Source: Leptasterias polaris
Lineage: Eukaryota > Echinodermata > Asteroidea > Forcipulatida > Asteriidae
Reading direction: 5' to 3'
DNA length: 64,000 nt
NCBI GenBank assembly: GCA_037783415.1
Contig: JAZGTN010000054.1
Span: 868,001 to 932,000, forward strand
Each line of letters begins with the position of its first letter. Positions within the stretch are counted from its first letter, which is position 1. The position numbers were made by a program, and so were the translations under genes. Shown here one piece after another: positions 1-12,330 of the stretch. The notes below the pieces were generated by a model. That model saw only the letters and a list, made by a program, of their open reading frames with translations. It had not been told where the DNA came from and made no database searches.

Positions 1-119
1 TTGCATTTCAGCAAAATTGCAGCGCACAAATATTCAAATTTACGACCAAATAATAACTAAACACACAATAAACCAATATAAAGAGTCAAATTTGTTTTAG
101 TTATTTCGTTCGAGTTGAT

Positions 120-960
120 CTTTAAGCACATAATTCGGCGGTAAGCAGAGCCATGAAATTGGGCCCAGAAACGTGAAATCTTTCATCGCACGTCGTCGAG
201 ACAATGCAAGGTCCTAAACAGCGATTTAAAGCGTCTGTATACGTTTGGTAATGACTTTGAAAATTAATGGAAATAAAAACTTACGTTGTAAAAAGTACAG
301 CAGCTTTGGATGAGAATCATTTCGAGAATCATTTCACTTCGAAGTAATGTGGTTATGGAAAAACATATTAGGTTTTATGCCCGAAAATTTGAATCTGAGA
401 AACGTTTCTGGCTTCTCAGATTGTGTATTCAAGAGAGGGAATATTCTTCCTGCATGGACATATTCACTCCGGTTTTTCGGCGATATCTAAAAAACGCGAC
501 CACCCTTTGAAGTGAAATTTACACAGGTTAGTTTTATTGTATATATCTACATTTATATAGTATTAAAACAATCGAAAGGTTCCAAAAACCAAAGGTATAC
601 TTTGCCTTTCAGACAGAGTTGATTTTTTTTGTATAAGATTAAACCAATCGAAAGGTTCCAAAAATCAAAGGTATACTTTGCCTTTCAGACAGTTAATTTT
701 TTTAATTAGCAAGCGTCCTAACTATAGGAAAAACTGGAATTGAAATTGTTTGTTTTGTAACAGTTACGTGAACGATTTTCTTTTAACGGGAATGCTAATA
801 AAACTTGTTTATGATTTTTGTTTTTTTATAATTTGAATGTATTTTAGATTTTTTAACACTTCCGCTTTTACGTAATTATCGATCACAAAATTAGGCCCCA
901 ACCTCAAGGTTTTCAAAAACTATACACTTCTGCCGTTGGCGGCGCGCGTCTATGGTTCAC
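120..960. repeat. Dispersed repeat, copy 1 (mosaic)
   Basis: This block is a mosaic of sequence found again elsewhere in the window. The stretch around 130-169 (ending in GGGCCCA) is echoed at 5391-5456. About 400-735 matches 8550-8760. About 760-955, including ATTAGGCCCCAACCTCAAGG, matches 6265-6450. A unit of about 68 bp holding ATCGAAAGGTTCCAAAAA is tandemly duplicated at about 560-700. The short open frame at 310-510 falls inside the repeat and resembles no protein I recognise, so I do not call a gene. Confidence 0.6.
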
Positions 961-1321
961 GACAGAAAATCAACACAAAGCAACGTTACCCGCGTTTACC
1001 AGCGCACATTGTGACGTCATTTGTGTGGGAGATCAATGGAGATCAATGTGTGGGAGTATTAGCTTCGCGTGAACAAATAGGACACCATTGTTATTGGATT
1101 GGGATTTGATAGTTTTCGTGATTGTTGTAATTATGGTAGTGATGGTAGGTATGGTAAGAAGTTAACATACGATAATATTTATGACACACTTGGAAAAAAT
1201 GAGCTTATAGCTCTTATGAATTACAAATGAAACGTATCTTTTTCTTTTAGATGTTCCAGCTTTAAAATTGTAAAATGTTTGTATTGAAAAGTGTGTGGTT
1301 GCGGTCGTCTGCGTGATATTA

Positions 1322-2427
1322 TACTACTACCATTATGACTACCATCACCACCATATTACTACAATCACCACCATATTACTACAATCACTACCATATTACT
1401 ACAGTCACTACCATATTACTACAATCACTACCATGTCACTACCATCAATACAATAACAACCATATTACTACCATATTACTACTATATCACTACCATATGA
1501 TTACCATATACTACCATCACTACCATATCACTATCACATCACTACAATCACTATCATTAGTACCATCACTATACCATCACTACCATCACTACCATATCAC
1601 TACCATCACTAGCATATCATTACCATCACTACCATCACTAACATATTACTACCATCACTACAATCACTACCATCACTACCATCTATCACTACCATCACAA
1701 CCATCAATACCGTTCCACTACACTACCTAATCACTACCATCACTACCTTCACAGCCATCAGTACCATTCCACTACATCACTACCATCACTGCAATCATTA
1801 CCATATCACTACCATCACTACCATCACTACCATCACTACCATCACTACTATATCACTACCGGATCACTACCATATCACTACCATCACTACCATCACTACC
1901 ATATCACTACCATCACTACCATCACTACCATCACTACCATCACTACTATCACTACACCGGATCACTACCATAGCACTACCATCACTACCATCACTACCAT
2001 CACTACCATATCACTACCATCACTAGGCATCACTACCATCACTACTATATCACTACCGGATCACTACCATATCACTACCATCACTACGATCACTACCATA
2101 TCACTACCATCACTACCATCACTACCATATCACTACCATCACTACCATCACTACCATATCACTACCATCACTACCATATCACTACCATCACTACCATATC
2201 ACTACCATATCACTACCATCACTACCATCACTACCATCACCACCATCAGTACCATTCCACTGCATCACTACAATCACTACCATATCAATACCAACCCTAC
2301 CATCACTACCATATCACTACCATCAATACCATCACTACCTTCAATACCATCAGTACCATTCCACTACAGTCACTACCATCACTACCATCACAACCATATC
2401 ACTACAGTATCACTACCATCCCTACCC
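1322..2427. repeat. CATCACTAC/CATATCACTAC minisatellite
   Basis: About 1.1 kb of imperfect tandem repeat built from 9 and 12 bp units (CATCACTAC and CATATCACTAC variants). Occasional irregular spacers such as CCGGATCACTAC and a CCATTCCACTAC variant recur at intervals, which suggests a higher-order repeat. The open frame inside it is a consequence of the unit lengths being multiples of three. It abuts the left arm of the inverted-repeat element at 2452. Confidence 0.95.
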
Positions 2428-2451
2428 TTGCAATCTTTGACTTAATTAGAA

Positions 2452-5041
2452 AATAGAAGGATGAGTCTCTAGAGGACGCACACTAGAATATTTATAATCC
2501 GGTCAAACAAAATAAACTATGGATAAGGGATTAATATAAAATGAGGACGTACAAAGGAAGGAGTGAAGGATTACATCATACCTAAAATAAACTTTAACAA
2601 TAATGTATTAATAGGAACAACACGATCCCTCCAAGAACATTCCGATATTCGGATGTTACTTTTAGCAAGTGGAAACTTTACGGTTTTAGAAAGAAGAAAA
2701 CTTTCCATTCCCAGTTTGTTAAGATAAAAATGCACTAACACTAAACGTTCTGTCATTCATTGCGTTAAACTATTTTCATTTTTATGACAGATCATTTGGA
2801 ACGACAAAATCATCCCCTTCATTTTTTAACCGTAATGTGATTTCGGGGGTGTTTTTTCACAATTTAGATGAAGTTAGTTTGAAATTTCATTCATTTATAT
2901 GTGGAGAAGAGATGACGGGGAAATATCATTATTTTTAACGACGCTAGAAATTAAAAATTGACACCTATGAATTTATTTATGTTATTAATGTTTTTAGTGT
3001 GTAAAACCATCATGTAATTGCACCTTCAACATAGAGCGAGCTTTTTTTTCCGTTGGAATAAAAATGATCCCCCTATAACTTTGTGTTACACATAACGCGT
3101 ACAGTCATATTCGGCTTTTACATTTTGCAGGTGAAAGAAAATACATTTCATTCTCAGCTTATCGAGATAAAAATGCACATACACTAAACGTGCTAACAGT
3201 CATTGCATCCCAACGGTTCCCCCCTTTTTAAGGACGTTTCAATCGTAACAACGAATTCATCCTCATCGTTCGGTATACAATACCAAACACAATCCTCATC
3301 CGTACAACATTTTTAACAATTTATATTGTTTCTTCTACAATTAGTTATCAAACGGCCTTAAATGTTCACCAAGCTCATTATTCTCAAAGCTGTTTAGTTA
3401 CACATCATTATGATAAGCATGGGGGGAAAAAATCACCAAATTCAGATAGCGCGCATGAAAAACCAATACGTTACCGTAGCTGCATGACTGTTTATAATTA
3501 CGGCATCGTAGTAGGTTCCTCGATCTCTATTAATATTTCTCTTCCTTCCTCCATGATATTATGTACTCAATATTTCTCTCGATACTTCTTACCCAAACTG
3601 ATATTAAGCTTCTTTTACAAAATTGGTAGAGTTGCCAGGCATGCCTATTCCTGCAGCATTGGACCTCATAACATATTTTGCCATTACGTCATGATACCCC
3701 TGTTGACGAATCGATTAGTGTTCCCCCACTATTTAAAGTAATAAGTGATTAAATTTGTCCAGTAGCCTACCTCACACATACAGTTTGTCCTTATAAACAA
3801 GAAAGAGCCTATTTTGTACACAACAAGACCGTAGCTTTCAATGTTGAATGGAACTGACTGTTGAATGCTTATCGTTATTAGAAGAAAACAAACTTTTCGA
3901 TATTAATACAGTTCTTTTCTGTGGTAAAAATTACTTCGTCTTCATTCCGATTGAAAGACACTTTTTTTTGCTGACACCAGATACATCACAGACTTTTTGT
4001 CCTTTTTATGTTAAAATGTTGAGCCTTAATCATTATCATTCACTTAGTTTAGTTATAAACAGTGCTGATTAATTGGCGATCATCTAAAGATAACTTTTAT
4101 GTATTTGTTGTTGTTGTGTTATTAACGTTGGGTTTATTTAATTGTTATGTGTTTATTCTATTTTTTATTTTATTTATATTAGTAGTCTATTATTTATTTT
4201 AGCTCGACGTGCTACTTATGTTTAGGAATTCAATTAGGGAATAAGTGGACACATCAAAAAACGCTACACATCCAACGAAGACTGCAACACAAACCAAGTC
4301 AAAAAAGAAATTGTGATTAAAATTAAATACTAAAAATGTGCAATAAATTATTGTCAAAACACATGTATAAAAGTGTACAATCAAAACAATTAAAGTATAG
4401 GCCTAACGAGAAACCAGAAAAGAAACAGAATCAAGAAATCAATTCTAGTCAACGAAATGAAGAGGAATGTGCAACTAAAACATCACATTATTATGATACA
4501 GCACTATTCAGTTTCTGTACAAAGACATCAAGGCAGTCCAAAACAATTGCAGACAAGTGCAGACACTTAATATGAGTGCAGACACTAAAATATGAATAAC
4601 ATAACACAAAATCATAAGTGTCAATTTTTTATTTCTAGCGTCGTTAAAAATAATGATATTTCCCCGTCATCTCTTCTCCAACATATATGAATGAAATTTC
4701 AAACTAACTTCATCTAAATTGTGAAAAAAAAAAAAAAAAAATACTGTTAAAAAAAGATGGGAATGAATAAAGTTTTCACTTGCTAAAAGTATAAGCAGCC
4801 GAATATCGGAATGTTCTTGGAGAGATCGTGTTGTTTTTAATACATTATTGTTAAAGTTTATTTTATGTATGATGTAATCTTTTACTCCTTCCTTTGTGTC
4901 TCCTCATTATATATTTCACCCTTCCTTCCGTCTTCCTTTGAGTGTCCTCATTTCATATGAATCCCTTATCCATAGTTTATTTTGTTCTTCCTGATTATAA
5001 CTTTTCTTTTGTGTGTCCTCTAGAGACTCATCCTTCTACTT
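2452..5041. mobile_element. Long-inverted-repeat element, about 2.6 kb
   Basis: The left arm (2452-2963) reads GAAGGATGAGTCTCTAGAGG near its outer end and reappears in reverse complement in the right arm (4618-5041). The arms differ by scattered substitutions and indels, so the copy is not recent. A part of the left arm near 2715-2770 is repeated directly near 3150-3210. The interior (2964-4617) has only short open frames (for example 3484-3741, 3848-4072 and 4336-4575) with no recognisable transposase motif. A non-autonomous foldback-type DNA element is the simplest reading. Confidence 0.75.
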
Positions 5042-5225
5042 TGGAATCAGTCGTGTCATACATTTTTAGACGATACCAGTAACATGTTACGTCAGTTAAT
5101 GTCTTTATGTTCTTTAGTCATAATGTAATTTCTGGCAATGAAACATAAGATTTCTATAAATTGACAATACTGTAATCACTGCAGCACAAAATGCCAAGGC
5201 AACCGTAGCCAACGGTGCATGCTAT

Positions 5226-6450
5226 GAAGTTAACATACGATAATATTTATGATACAGTTCTTGATTCTGATCCGCGAGACAAACGGTAAAACGTACCAGC
5301 CAAAAGTTGAAGCAATAAATGTAAAACACCGAGTCCATTGGCATGGCTCTGCTTCCCGCGGATTTCTGCGCTTATACTGAGCCCTATAAAGCACATAATT
5401 CTATGGGACGTAAGCGCAGAATTCGGCGGTAAGCGGAGCCTTGAAAAAGGGGGCCTATTATAGAAGTACTTCATATTTAACACGATTCTTTAATCAGCTT
5501 CAAGTTATATTCGCATTTTATTTTAGTTTTTACATGCAGATTGCTTATGATCAAAGTTACATGAAAAAGTTCGGCAATATTTATCAAGTCACAAACAATG
5601 CATGAAGTGGTATTATAGCGAATATCCTTCTCACTTCCATGGTGCTGCTAATTACCGCGGAGCTTTACACGGCGCTGTGGCGCACTTGCTCAGATGGCTG
5701 CTTTTGAGAAGGCGCGTTCTGGGTAATTAATTAAAGTAATGCTTCAAATTATTTACATGACATCAGGTGCTTGTTTTATGCTTTGTACACCAGTTGGTTT
5801 TTGTTGCAGTCGTGATGCCTTTGATCTGAATACTTACACTATCGACAATACATAATGTATAACATGTTTACTTGTGGAAAGTAGTTTGTTTAATCTCATC
5901 AAGACACCAATAGGTGTAAGCTCAGGGGTTTGGGTGTCACGATGGTAACAAACCTGTTTGAGAAGAAATAAGCTTCCTTATGTGGATTGCTTTACAAAAA
6001 AGAGGCATCTACTTATTATGTGGGTCTGAAGAGAAAAGATCAATACACTTGCACAAGTGAATATATGCATGGACCAATGCCGTACTTACAATCGATATTT
6101 ACATCATAGGTTCAGTTTTTTTCTTTGAAGAAACAGTTCAATGAGAAGGGTACCAACAATGTCATAGTTTTATAGTTTCTCTTTTTATGCTCTAGATAAG
6201 AAATGTTTGTCATTTTCCTTTCTGCGAAAGAGAAAGATTTATAAGACATTAAACAGGTACTTGAGCGAAATCTCTTGTAAACGGGAATGCTATTTAAAAT
6301 AATTGTTTGCAATGTGTTTGTTTATCTCATTTAAATGTAATTAAGATATTTGTACACTTCTTAATTGTCCGTAATTATCGATCCAAAAATTAGGCCCCAA
6401 CCTCAAGGTTTTGAAAAACTAGAAACACTTCTGCCGCCGCGGCGTGCGTC
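5226..6450. repeat. Dispersed repeat, copy 2 of the 120-1190 family
   Basis: The start (5226-5257, GAAGTTAACATACGATAATA) matches 1157-1190. The middle (5340-5456) is a self-complementary segment with CATGGCTCTGCTT on one side and its near complement on the other. The end (6265-6450) matches 760-955. These matches in altered order suggest that one repeat family was duplicated or rearranged around the 2452-5041 element. No coding function is visible. Confidence 0.55.
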
Positions 6451-6518
6451 AAAATTACAATACTTTGAAATCATGTGTGGGAGTTTGCTTTGTTATACCT
6501 CCATGCTGAAACAACGCG

Positions 6519-6623
6519 GCTATAGACCTTTCCATTGTTGATAAACAAAGTGCGCCGGTTGGCATGGTCGGCTGAATGTTAACAAAACATTCAATCGTGT
6601 TAAAAAAGGTTGTGACCAAATTC
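6519..6623 (-). mobile_element. MITE-like repeat with TATAGACCTT end
   Basis: About 105 bp that match 16076-16180 in opposite orientation, including ACAAAGTGCGCCGG and AAACATTCAATCGTGTT. One end reads TATAGACCTT, similar to the ends of other short elements in this window. Non-coding. Confidence 0.6.
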
Positions 6624-8933
6624 AACATTTTCTGTAAAGATTCATGAAATGAAATACCGTCCATGATTGGTTGATTTGTTTCAAACAAATTCAACATTAT
6701 TTTTGAATATTTGTGTAAAATTGCTACAAACTATTTTTTATTTGCAGTTATGGCTTTCCATAGTTTTCCAACCTCGGTTGGCAACCATTGTTGGCAACCA
6801 TTGTTGGCAAAAACTCAGGCTGTGGACGTTGCAATAGAAAGGTTTATACAAAACGGAGCTCCCACATAAAATGACGTAACATGAGTGGTGACGTATTAGG
6901 GCTTTTCGTTAACCTTTTTCTTAAAAAGTAACGGAGAAAGGTATTCAAAATGATTGTTTTTGACACAATTACAATTGTTTAATCTCATGTTAACTCAATT
7001 TCCTTACTGATTGAAAACATTTTAAATGAATGTCAACAAAGATCACTTGTTGCCGTCTTTAAGTTTAAAAATAACTTTTGATGAAGCCAGCCCTCAGAAA
7101 ATCTTATGTTTTTTTTTAAAGCAAACAATCTATATGTCAGTTCAATGTGCTGCTATATACTGCAGCGTTACTAAACATACATTTTACTAATTAAACTAAC
7201 GATCATGCAGGAACATAATAAGGTTAAGACAATGGGCACTACGTGTACTTTACATGCCTTTTTGTAAATATCCTCTGTGTAGTCTAATATCCCCTGATGA
7301 TATTTTGACCGGTATCCTACATCTGCTGAGCAAGATTTGTTTGTACTTAAACAGATTTTCGTCTTATCATCGTGGGGAAACTGGGCCAGGGTTCTTACAC
7401 ATACTGACACTATAGGTTCTCCTTGCTTTATACTGTGATTAAATGTTTACTAGTTTGTATAGCTGTTTGGAACAAATTGCGTACTGTCAATAAGTAAGCT
7501 ATATTATCTACAGTTAAGACGAGAATTTAGATTGTTTTTTTTGTTTTTTTTGTTTTCCCTTCTTCCTCAAAAGTCTGAAAGTTTTTTGTCGTTAAATGGC
7601 CAGTTCGCAGTATCTTATTCCTCTTATGGGTTTACTCGACAATGCTACTAGCTCAGTTCAGTATCTGTGCAATACAACAGTACACTTTGATGTATCTCTC
7701 CACCACCTGTGATTGATCAAAACTGATGACTGATGCACGGACGAGACGCGTGTGGTGCGTGCACTCACAGCTTGATACGAAGTTACAAATGGTCTGTGCA
7801 CACCTTTCCTTTAGGATCCATTGCGTAGCATCATCCTCAGGGATCTAGGAAGAAACCAGACAAAATAGAAAACTCTCTTTGTAAACCAGCAGGTTTGGAC
7901 AGCGACACGGCAAAGTGAAGAGGCACTTTTCTTGTCTCACATTAAAATCAATATTAAAAGTAAAACTGTGCTGCAACAAATAATTCAGATCAGGTTTTGA
8001 TTAGACCCTCTGAATAACTGAAACGCAACAAACCATAAGAGGGTGTGGCGCATTGCTTGGCAGCGGAACATGGGGCAAAAGCCCTTCCTGCACCACGAGC
8101 TACATCGAAAGGAGTCAATTTAACGCTCCTTCGATTTCATGAGTTTAGCATGTTTCTATTGTACAACTATTGCAACTTATTTTAAAAGAACCAGCTCTAC
8201 AGAACGACCATCCTGCTCTTTGTGAGTTTTATCTGAACATTAGAAAAACGTATCTCACTATTGAAGATAGTTTGTTCTATAATCCGCCGCGAATATAAAA
8301 TTAAAGACATTAACTCGCATATAAAACAAAATATAATTATAGGCTTACTTTGGGTTGTGTTTAATAATTGTAGGAACAGAGTGTTGTAAGTGACTCAATT
8401 TGGCCAATCCCACTGCAGTCCTTTGTCATAGGGTATACCCGGTACCGTTTTAGATTTGATTGCCATCTTTGAACACGTGCGTGATAATTCATTAGCAAGG
8501 CCTCTGTAGTTTTATTTTTGGTTGATTTCTTGCAAATAATTACAGTGTGATACGTTTCTCAGATTGTGTACTCCTATTAGGAATGTTCTTCCTGCGTGGA
8601 CATATTCGTTCCGGATTTTCGACGATATCTCAAAAATGCGACAATCTTTTGAAATGATCTTTTCACAGGTTAGTTTTATGTACCTTATAGGATTAAAACA
8701 AACAATCGGTTTCAAAAACCCAAAGATATACTCTGCCTTTCAAGAACGCACTACTCAAGGGTTTCAGATATCGCATTATGATGCATCAATGTATTTATTA
8801 CTTTCATTTTGATTTTTTTAATGAAGTGTTAACCACAGGTGTACAAAATGGATGGATCAAAATTGGATGGATTAAAACCAAAATGGCTTACCTCAATTAT
8901 GGACTAATTATAAATGTTGTACTTTCACCCTAA
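6624..8933. other. Intergenic or intronic DNA, no gene recognised
   Basis: AT-rich sequence with only short, unsupported open frames. One of them (7171-7410, minus) is cysteine-bearing and was considered as a missing exon of the neurotrophin-like gene; see the rejected list. A piece of the 400-735 repeat recurs at 8550-8760. Nothing else is recognisable. Confidence 0.5.
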
Positions 8934-9025
8934 TATAGACCCATTGCACAACGCGCAGCCTACTTGCACGCGCGTCTCCTGTCCGCCATTTTGGGTGTCA
9001 AAACGTGCATAAAAGGAATGGTACA
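8934..9025. mobile_element. Half copy of the TATAGACCCATTGC palindromic MITE
   Basis: It matches the left arm of the complete palindrome at 41241-41454, with TATAGACCCATTGCACAACG at the outer end and a CGCCATTTTGGG core. It stops near GGTACA, exactly where the Helitron-like CTAG hairpin begins, so the second arm was lost or displaced by that insertion. Confidence 0.75.
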
Positions 9026-9445
9026 CTAGCGAAATGCCGCACTTCGCGCGGCCTTCGCTAGGTGGGCGCGATTATTGCGTATAAAATGTTGCAAAGTGGG
9101 GTGGGGGGGCGATAAATGGAGAGGGTATAAGAGGTTATCATTTTTAGAATGGATTTGGTAAAGATATTTAAAATACGCAATGTAGTTATGTCTTATGATA
9201 AAATGTTAAGCATGCAAAAGGTGTTGAGTGTGGTCGAAACGTCACCTTCCCTCACCCTTCTCGCCCCTTTGCTCGACTACGAAGCATAAGTTGGGGGAGT
9301 TTTAATATTTAGGAAGGATCTACTAAGGCAATGATGCATGCTTGGCACTGATATGTAGTTTTTTTCGATATGTCAGGACATTTTGAATATCAAACAAAGG
9401 CCTGAGTAATCCATGGAATATAATTATGCTTCTGTGCTCTGGCAA
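9026..9445 (-). mobile_element. Helitron-like element, copy 1
   Basis: Read on the minus strand it ends in a GC-rich hairpin closed by CTAG (9026-9029) and is followed by T, as expected for a Helitron 3' terminus. About 420 bp match the copy at 33935-34383 in opposite orientation, including GCATGCAAAAGGTGTTGAGT and an adjacent G-rich tract. No Rep/helicase is encoded, so it would be non-autonomous. The hairpin touches CTAG directly instead of sitting some bases upstream, so the class is provisional. Confidence 0.5.
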
Positions 9446-9496
9446 AACCCACAATTCATGTTTTGAATATGCAGACCCCAACCACCCCACGCAGTA

Positions 9497-9602
9497 GGTG
9501 CGTTTTCGCGGTCGTAACCAATAACTGTTTCGGTTGAATTGGCCATTGGTTAATTACTGGCCAAAGATCGAAACAGTTTTGGTTACAGCCGCGAAAACGC
9601 AC
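9497..9602. repeat. 106 bp hairpin repeat
   Basis: GGTGCGTTTTCGCGG at the left is mirrored by CCGCGAAAACGCACC at the right, with a second complementary block (AACTGTTTCG / CGAAACAGTT) nearer the centre. This is a short palindromic MITE or its core. The following 9616-9720 segment shares blocks (GGCTGCCGTTGC, GACGTCGGAACA) with 32482-32545 in inverse orientation. Confidence 0.7.
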
Positions 9603-9979
9603 CCAATAATGGCCGACCAATGCGGGTATCCGATCCGGCTGCCGTTGCAGACAATAATAAATTGCGGCTAGACGTCGGAACACCAACGCAGACCCCAACC
9701 GCACGGGTACCCCGACATTTACCCCAGGGCCCAATTTCATAGAGCTGCTTAACGGTAAGCAAATTTAGAGCTGCTTAACGATAAGCAAATTTTCGTGCTA
9801 ACTGTAGCAGAAAAATGTGCTTAAGCATAAGCGTATTTCACAGGTTAGCAAGAAAATAAGGCAGCCATCTCGCGCGTTCACAATGGTCTTGCATTGTTAC
9901 GTCATTCATTTTCATGCAGTAAGCACCGGAAGACTATTGTGACGTAACGCGCTATTGTGACGTAACAGTGACGCACTTC

Positions 9980-10040
9980 TAATCCAAGATGGCGCGCTTC
10001 TAATTCCAAGATGGCGCGCTTCTAATCCAAGATGGCGATG
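9980..10040. repeat. Short tandem repeat, TCCAAGATGGCG units
   Basis: Three tandem copies of a unit of about 22 bp (TTCTAATCCAAGATGGCGCGC) just before the left outer arm of the large palindromic element. Confidence 0.8.
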
Positions 10041-10785
10041 TGTTTACGCACAACCTCGTTCCCAGTGGTGTACGATCTCGCCGGGCGCCATGTTGTTTTC
10101 TTTCCCAGAGTGCATCGCTCGATCATATCCCCCTGGAAGTGTGACTTTGAAATATCCAAATATAAGGGATATTTTAATTAGCTCTGTGGTTGATCCATTC
10201 TGTGTTAGAGACTACGCAGAGCGCACTGTCAAAGGACGCACAAGTAATAGAGCAACTGGCCCCCTCTCATTCTTTTTCAATTTTGTGCCGTACGTCCGAT
10301 ACTTTCCGTGGATTCACGAAAACATCGTAAAATAATTATTCTCAAGGTAAAACTGCAACGTTAAACAATTTGTACAACCCCACAGTGATACAAAGGTACC
10401 CGGCTTCGAATAAAAAATACTTATTGCTCACAAAAACGCTGTTGTAATGGCGAAAATGTGTGTCAAACTTCCTAAAATGTCCCGCTGAATTACAAACAAA
10501 ATGGTGGCCATTGAGAAAGTTTTTCGCCGTGACGTCATGAACTAGGGTCAGCCCCAAGTAACCCGCTCCACGAGCAGGGCACTTGGGTCTCACCCGGGTG
10601 AGCCACAGCAATGACGTCAGAGCTATTCGAACGCACTGGGGTCAGACCTGGGTCGACCCGGGGAAGCTAATCGAACGCACCCACATTTAACTGTATGCAG
10701 TTGAGGGTGACCATACAAAAACATGATTTGAAATGTATTGCGTCGAAATACGTGCATTTTTACACGCGCGTACTAAGCGCCTCAT

Positions 10786-12330
10786 CTAAGCGCTTTCGTC
10801 AAGTGCATCTGACATTGCGCACTCTGTAAGTTTCCTCCACTGCACTCTATCAGCTGCCAAGTGCCAGGTATTTCGGTTCTTGATGTTTATGTCCGTGGCT
10901 TTCAGGTCTTCATTTATTCTTTTCAGCCATGTTGTTCTTTGACCGCCCCTTGGCAGCTTGTGATGACGTATACACTCCATAAGCGCTTGCTTGGCTGGTG
11001 TTTCATCAGGTAGTCTCAGGAGATGGCCTGTCCATCTCAGGCGTCTTTTTGCGATTATGACACTCCAAGGTTTCTCGTTGGTTTTTTCATAGAGCACCTT
11101 GTTTGACACCTTTTTGGGCCACTGAAGGCCGAGGATTGAACGCATGAGCCTCCTGTGAAAGGCGTCGATTTTCTGTTCTAGTGACTTGGTTAGTGTCCAT
11201 AATTCACTGTTGTATAGAAATATGGATGCTATGAATGCACGGAATGTTTTGAGTTTCGTTGCATGGGAGATCGACTTGCTGTTGAAAACACTTCGAAATT
11301 TATTGAAGGATACCATCGAAAGTACTTTTCTTCTGGTGATGTCTTCCTCAGTGTCCAGTAGGGAGCCTAAGTATTTACACTTTTTCCAGCTGGTGTTAAT
11401 TCCGTTTCTGCTGATGTGATGTTTTTCTGTCTTAGCGTTGTTTACCTTCAGGTTTCGCTCTTTAAGTACCTCAGGTGCCCTCCGTTCTATTTCCCTAAGT
11501 GGGTGAGCATTGTTACTTGCCCATGTGATGTCATCAGCATATTGTAGCCCAATCTCAAAGTATGATGGTGGACAAATGGCATAGTTGTGGTTTTCAAGTT
11601 CCGCAGGTAGGGGCTGGGACTGAGACTGCAGTAGATTGGCAGAGTAGTTATGATCTTGGAGATTCGGTGGTGCCGCTGGTGTTTGTACATTTAGTTGTCT
11701 CAGTGCTTTCGCAAGGTAGATTGTAAAGAGAATGGGACTCAGGCAGTCTCCTTGAGGTACGCCAATGTTGGTTTTGAAAGGCTTACCTAAGATTGTACCC
11801 ACTCTAACTTGTAAGCGGACTTCTCTGAGTATGATTGCCAAAAGATGAAGTTCATCCTGCTCTAGCATTTCTTTAAGGTCTTTAAAAAGAACTACTCTCT
11901 TCACGGAGTCAAATGCCTTTGACATGTCAAGAAGCAAAAGGTGAAGTTCGTAGTTATCAGCTGTGATGGCCTTTTCTGCTAGGATCTTTAAAGTGAAGAC
12001 TTGTTCTGTAGTGCTTCTACCGTGTCGATAAGCGGCTTGGGAAGCCGGTATATGGTCATTTAGTCTGTCAGCAATTCTTCTCGTCAAACATATGGCCAAT
12101 ATTTTGCGGATTATTGTCAGTAAGACAATTGGTCTTATGTTTTCGGGGGGTCCCTTTGGTTTGCCTGGCTTGGGAAGGGGGATGAGAATGCCTTCTTCGA
12201 TGTCATTTGGGTAGATACCTGTGCTTGCTATATCATTCAGAGTAAGAGCGACTTCTTGAGCAATTATCTCTGGTCCATACTTCAGCAATTCAGCATTGAG
12301 GTTGTCTTTTCCAGCACTCTTGCCATTTTT
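10786..12330 (-). CDS. LINE reverse transcriptase domain
   Basis: Reverse transcriptase of the same element. Visible motifs: a KPGKPKGPPENIRPI segment, QAAYRHGRS, LLDMSKAFDSV (first catalytic Asp), GVPQGDCLSPILF, QYADDITWAS (catalytic Asp pair) and, near the C-terminus, RLRWTGHLLRLPDE. The frame is open from the codon after the TAA at 12331-12333; the first ATG (12288) lies inside conserved sequence, so this is not an independent gene. No frameshift is visible in about 500 codons, so the copy is young or recently active apart from the one stop. Confidence 0.88.
   Translation of the reverse strand, partial: KNGKSAGKDNLNAELLKYGPEIIAQEVALTLNDIASTGIYPNDIEEGILIPLPKPGKPKGPPENIRPIVLLTIIRKILAICLTRRIADRLNDHIPASQAAYRHGRSTTEQVFTLKILAEKAITADNYELHLLLLDMSKAFDSVKRVVLFKDLKEMLEQDELHLLAIILREVRLQVRVGTILGKPFKTNIGVPQGDCLSPILFTIYLAKALRQLNVQTPAAPPNLQDHNYSANLLQSQSQPLPAELENHNYAICPPSYFEIGLQYADDITWASNNAHPLREIERRAPEVLKERNLKVNNAKTEKHHISRNGINTSWKKCKYLGSLLDTEEDITRRKVLSMVSFNKFRSVFNSKSISHATKLKTFRAFIASIFLYNSELWTLTKSLEQKIDAFHRRLMRSILGLQWPKKVSNKVLYEKTNEKPWSVIIAKRRLRWTGHLLRLPDETPAKQALMECIRHHKLPRGGQRTTWLKRINEDLKATDINIKNRNTWHLAADRVQWRKLTECAMSDALDESA

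Noticed and set aside
1335..1730. 131-codon frame of Tyr/His/Thr
   Set aside because: Direct translation of the CATCACTAC minisatellite.
7171..7410. Minus-strand frame with several cysteines and a C-x-C near its end, considered as the missing knot exon of the 17201-17917 gene
   Set aside because: No acceptor in the right phase with a pyrimidine tract, cysteine spacing does not fit neurotrophin or Spaetzle, and it would lie 10 kb away across many insertions.
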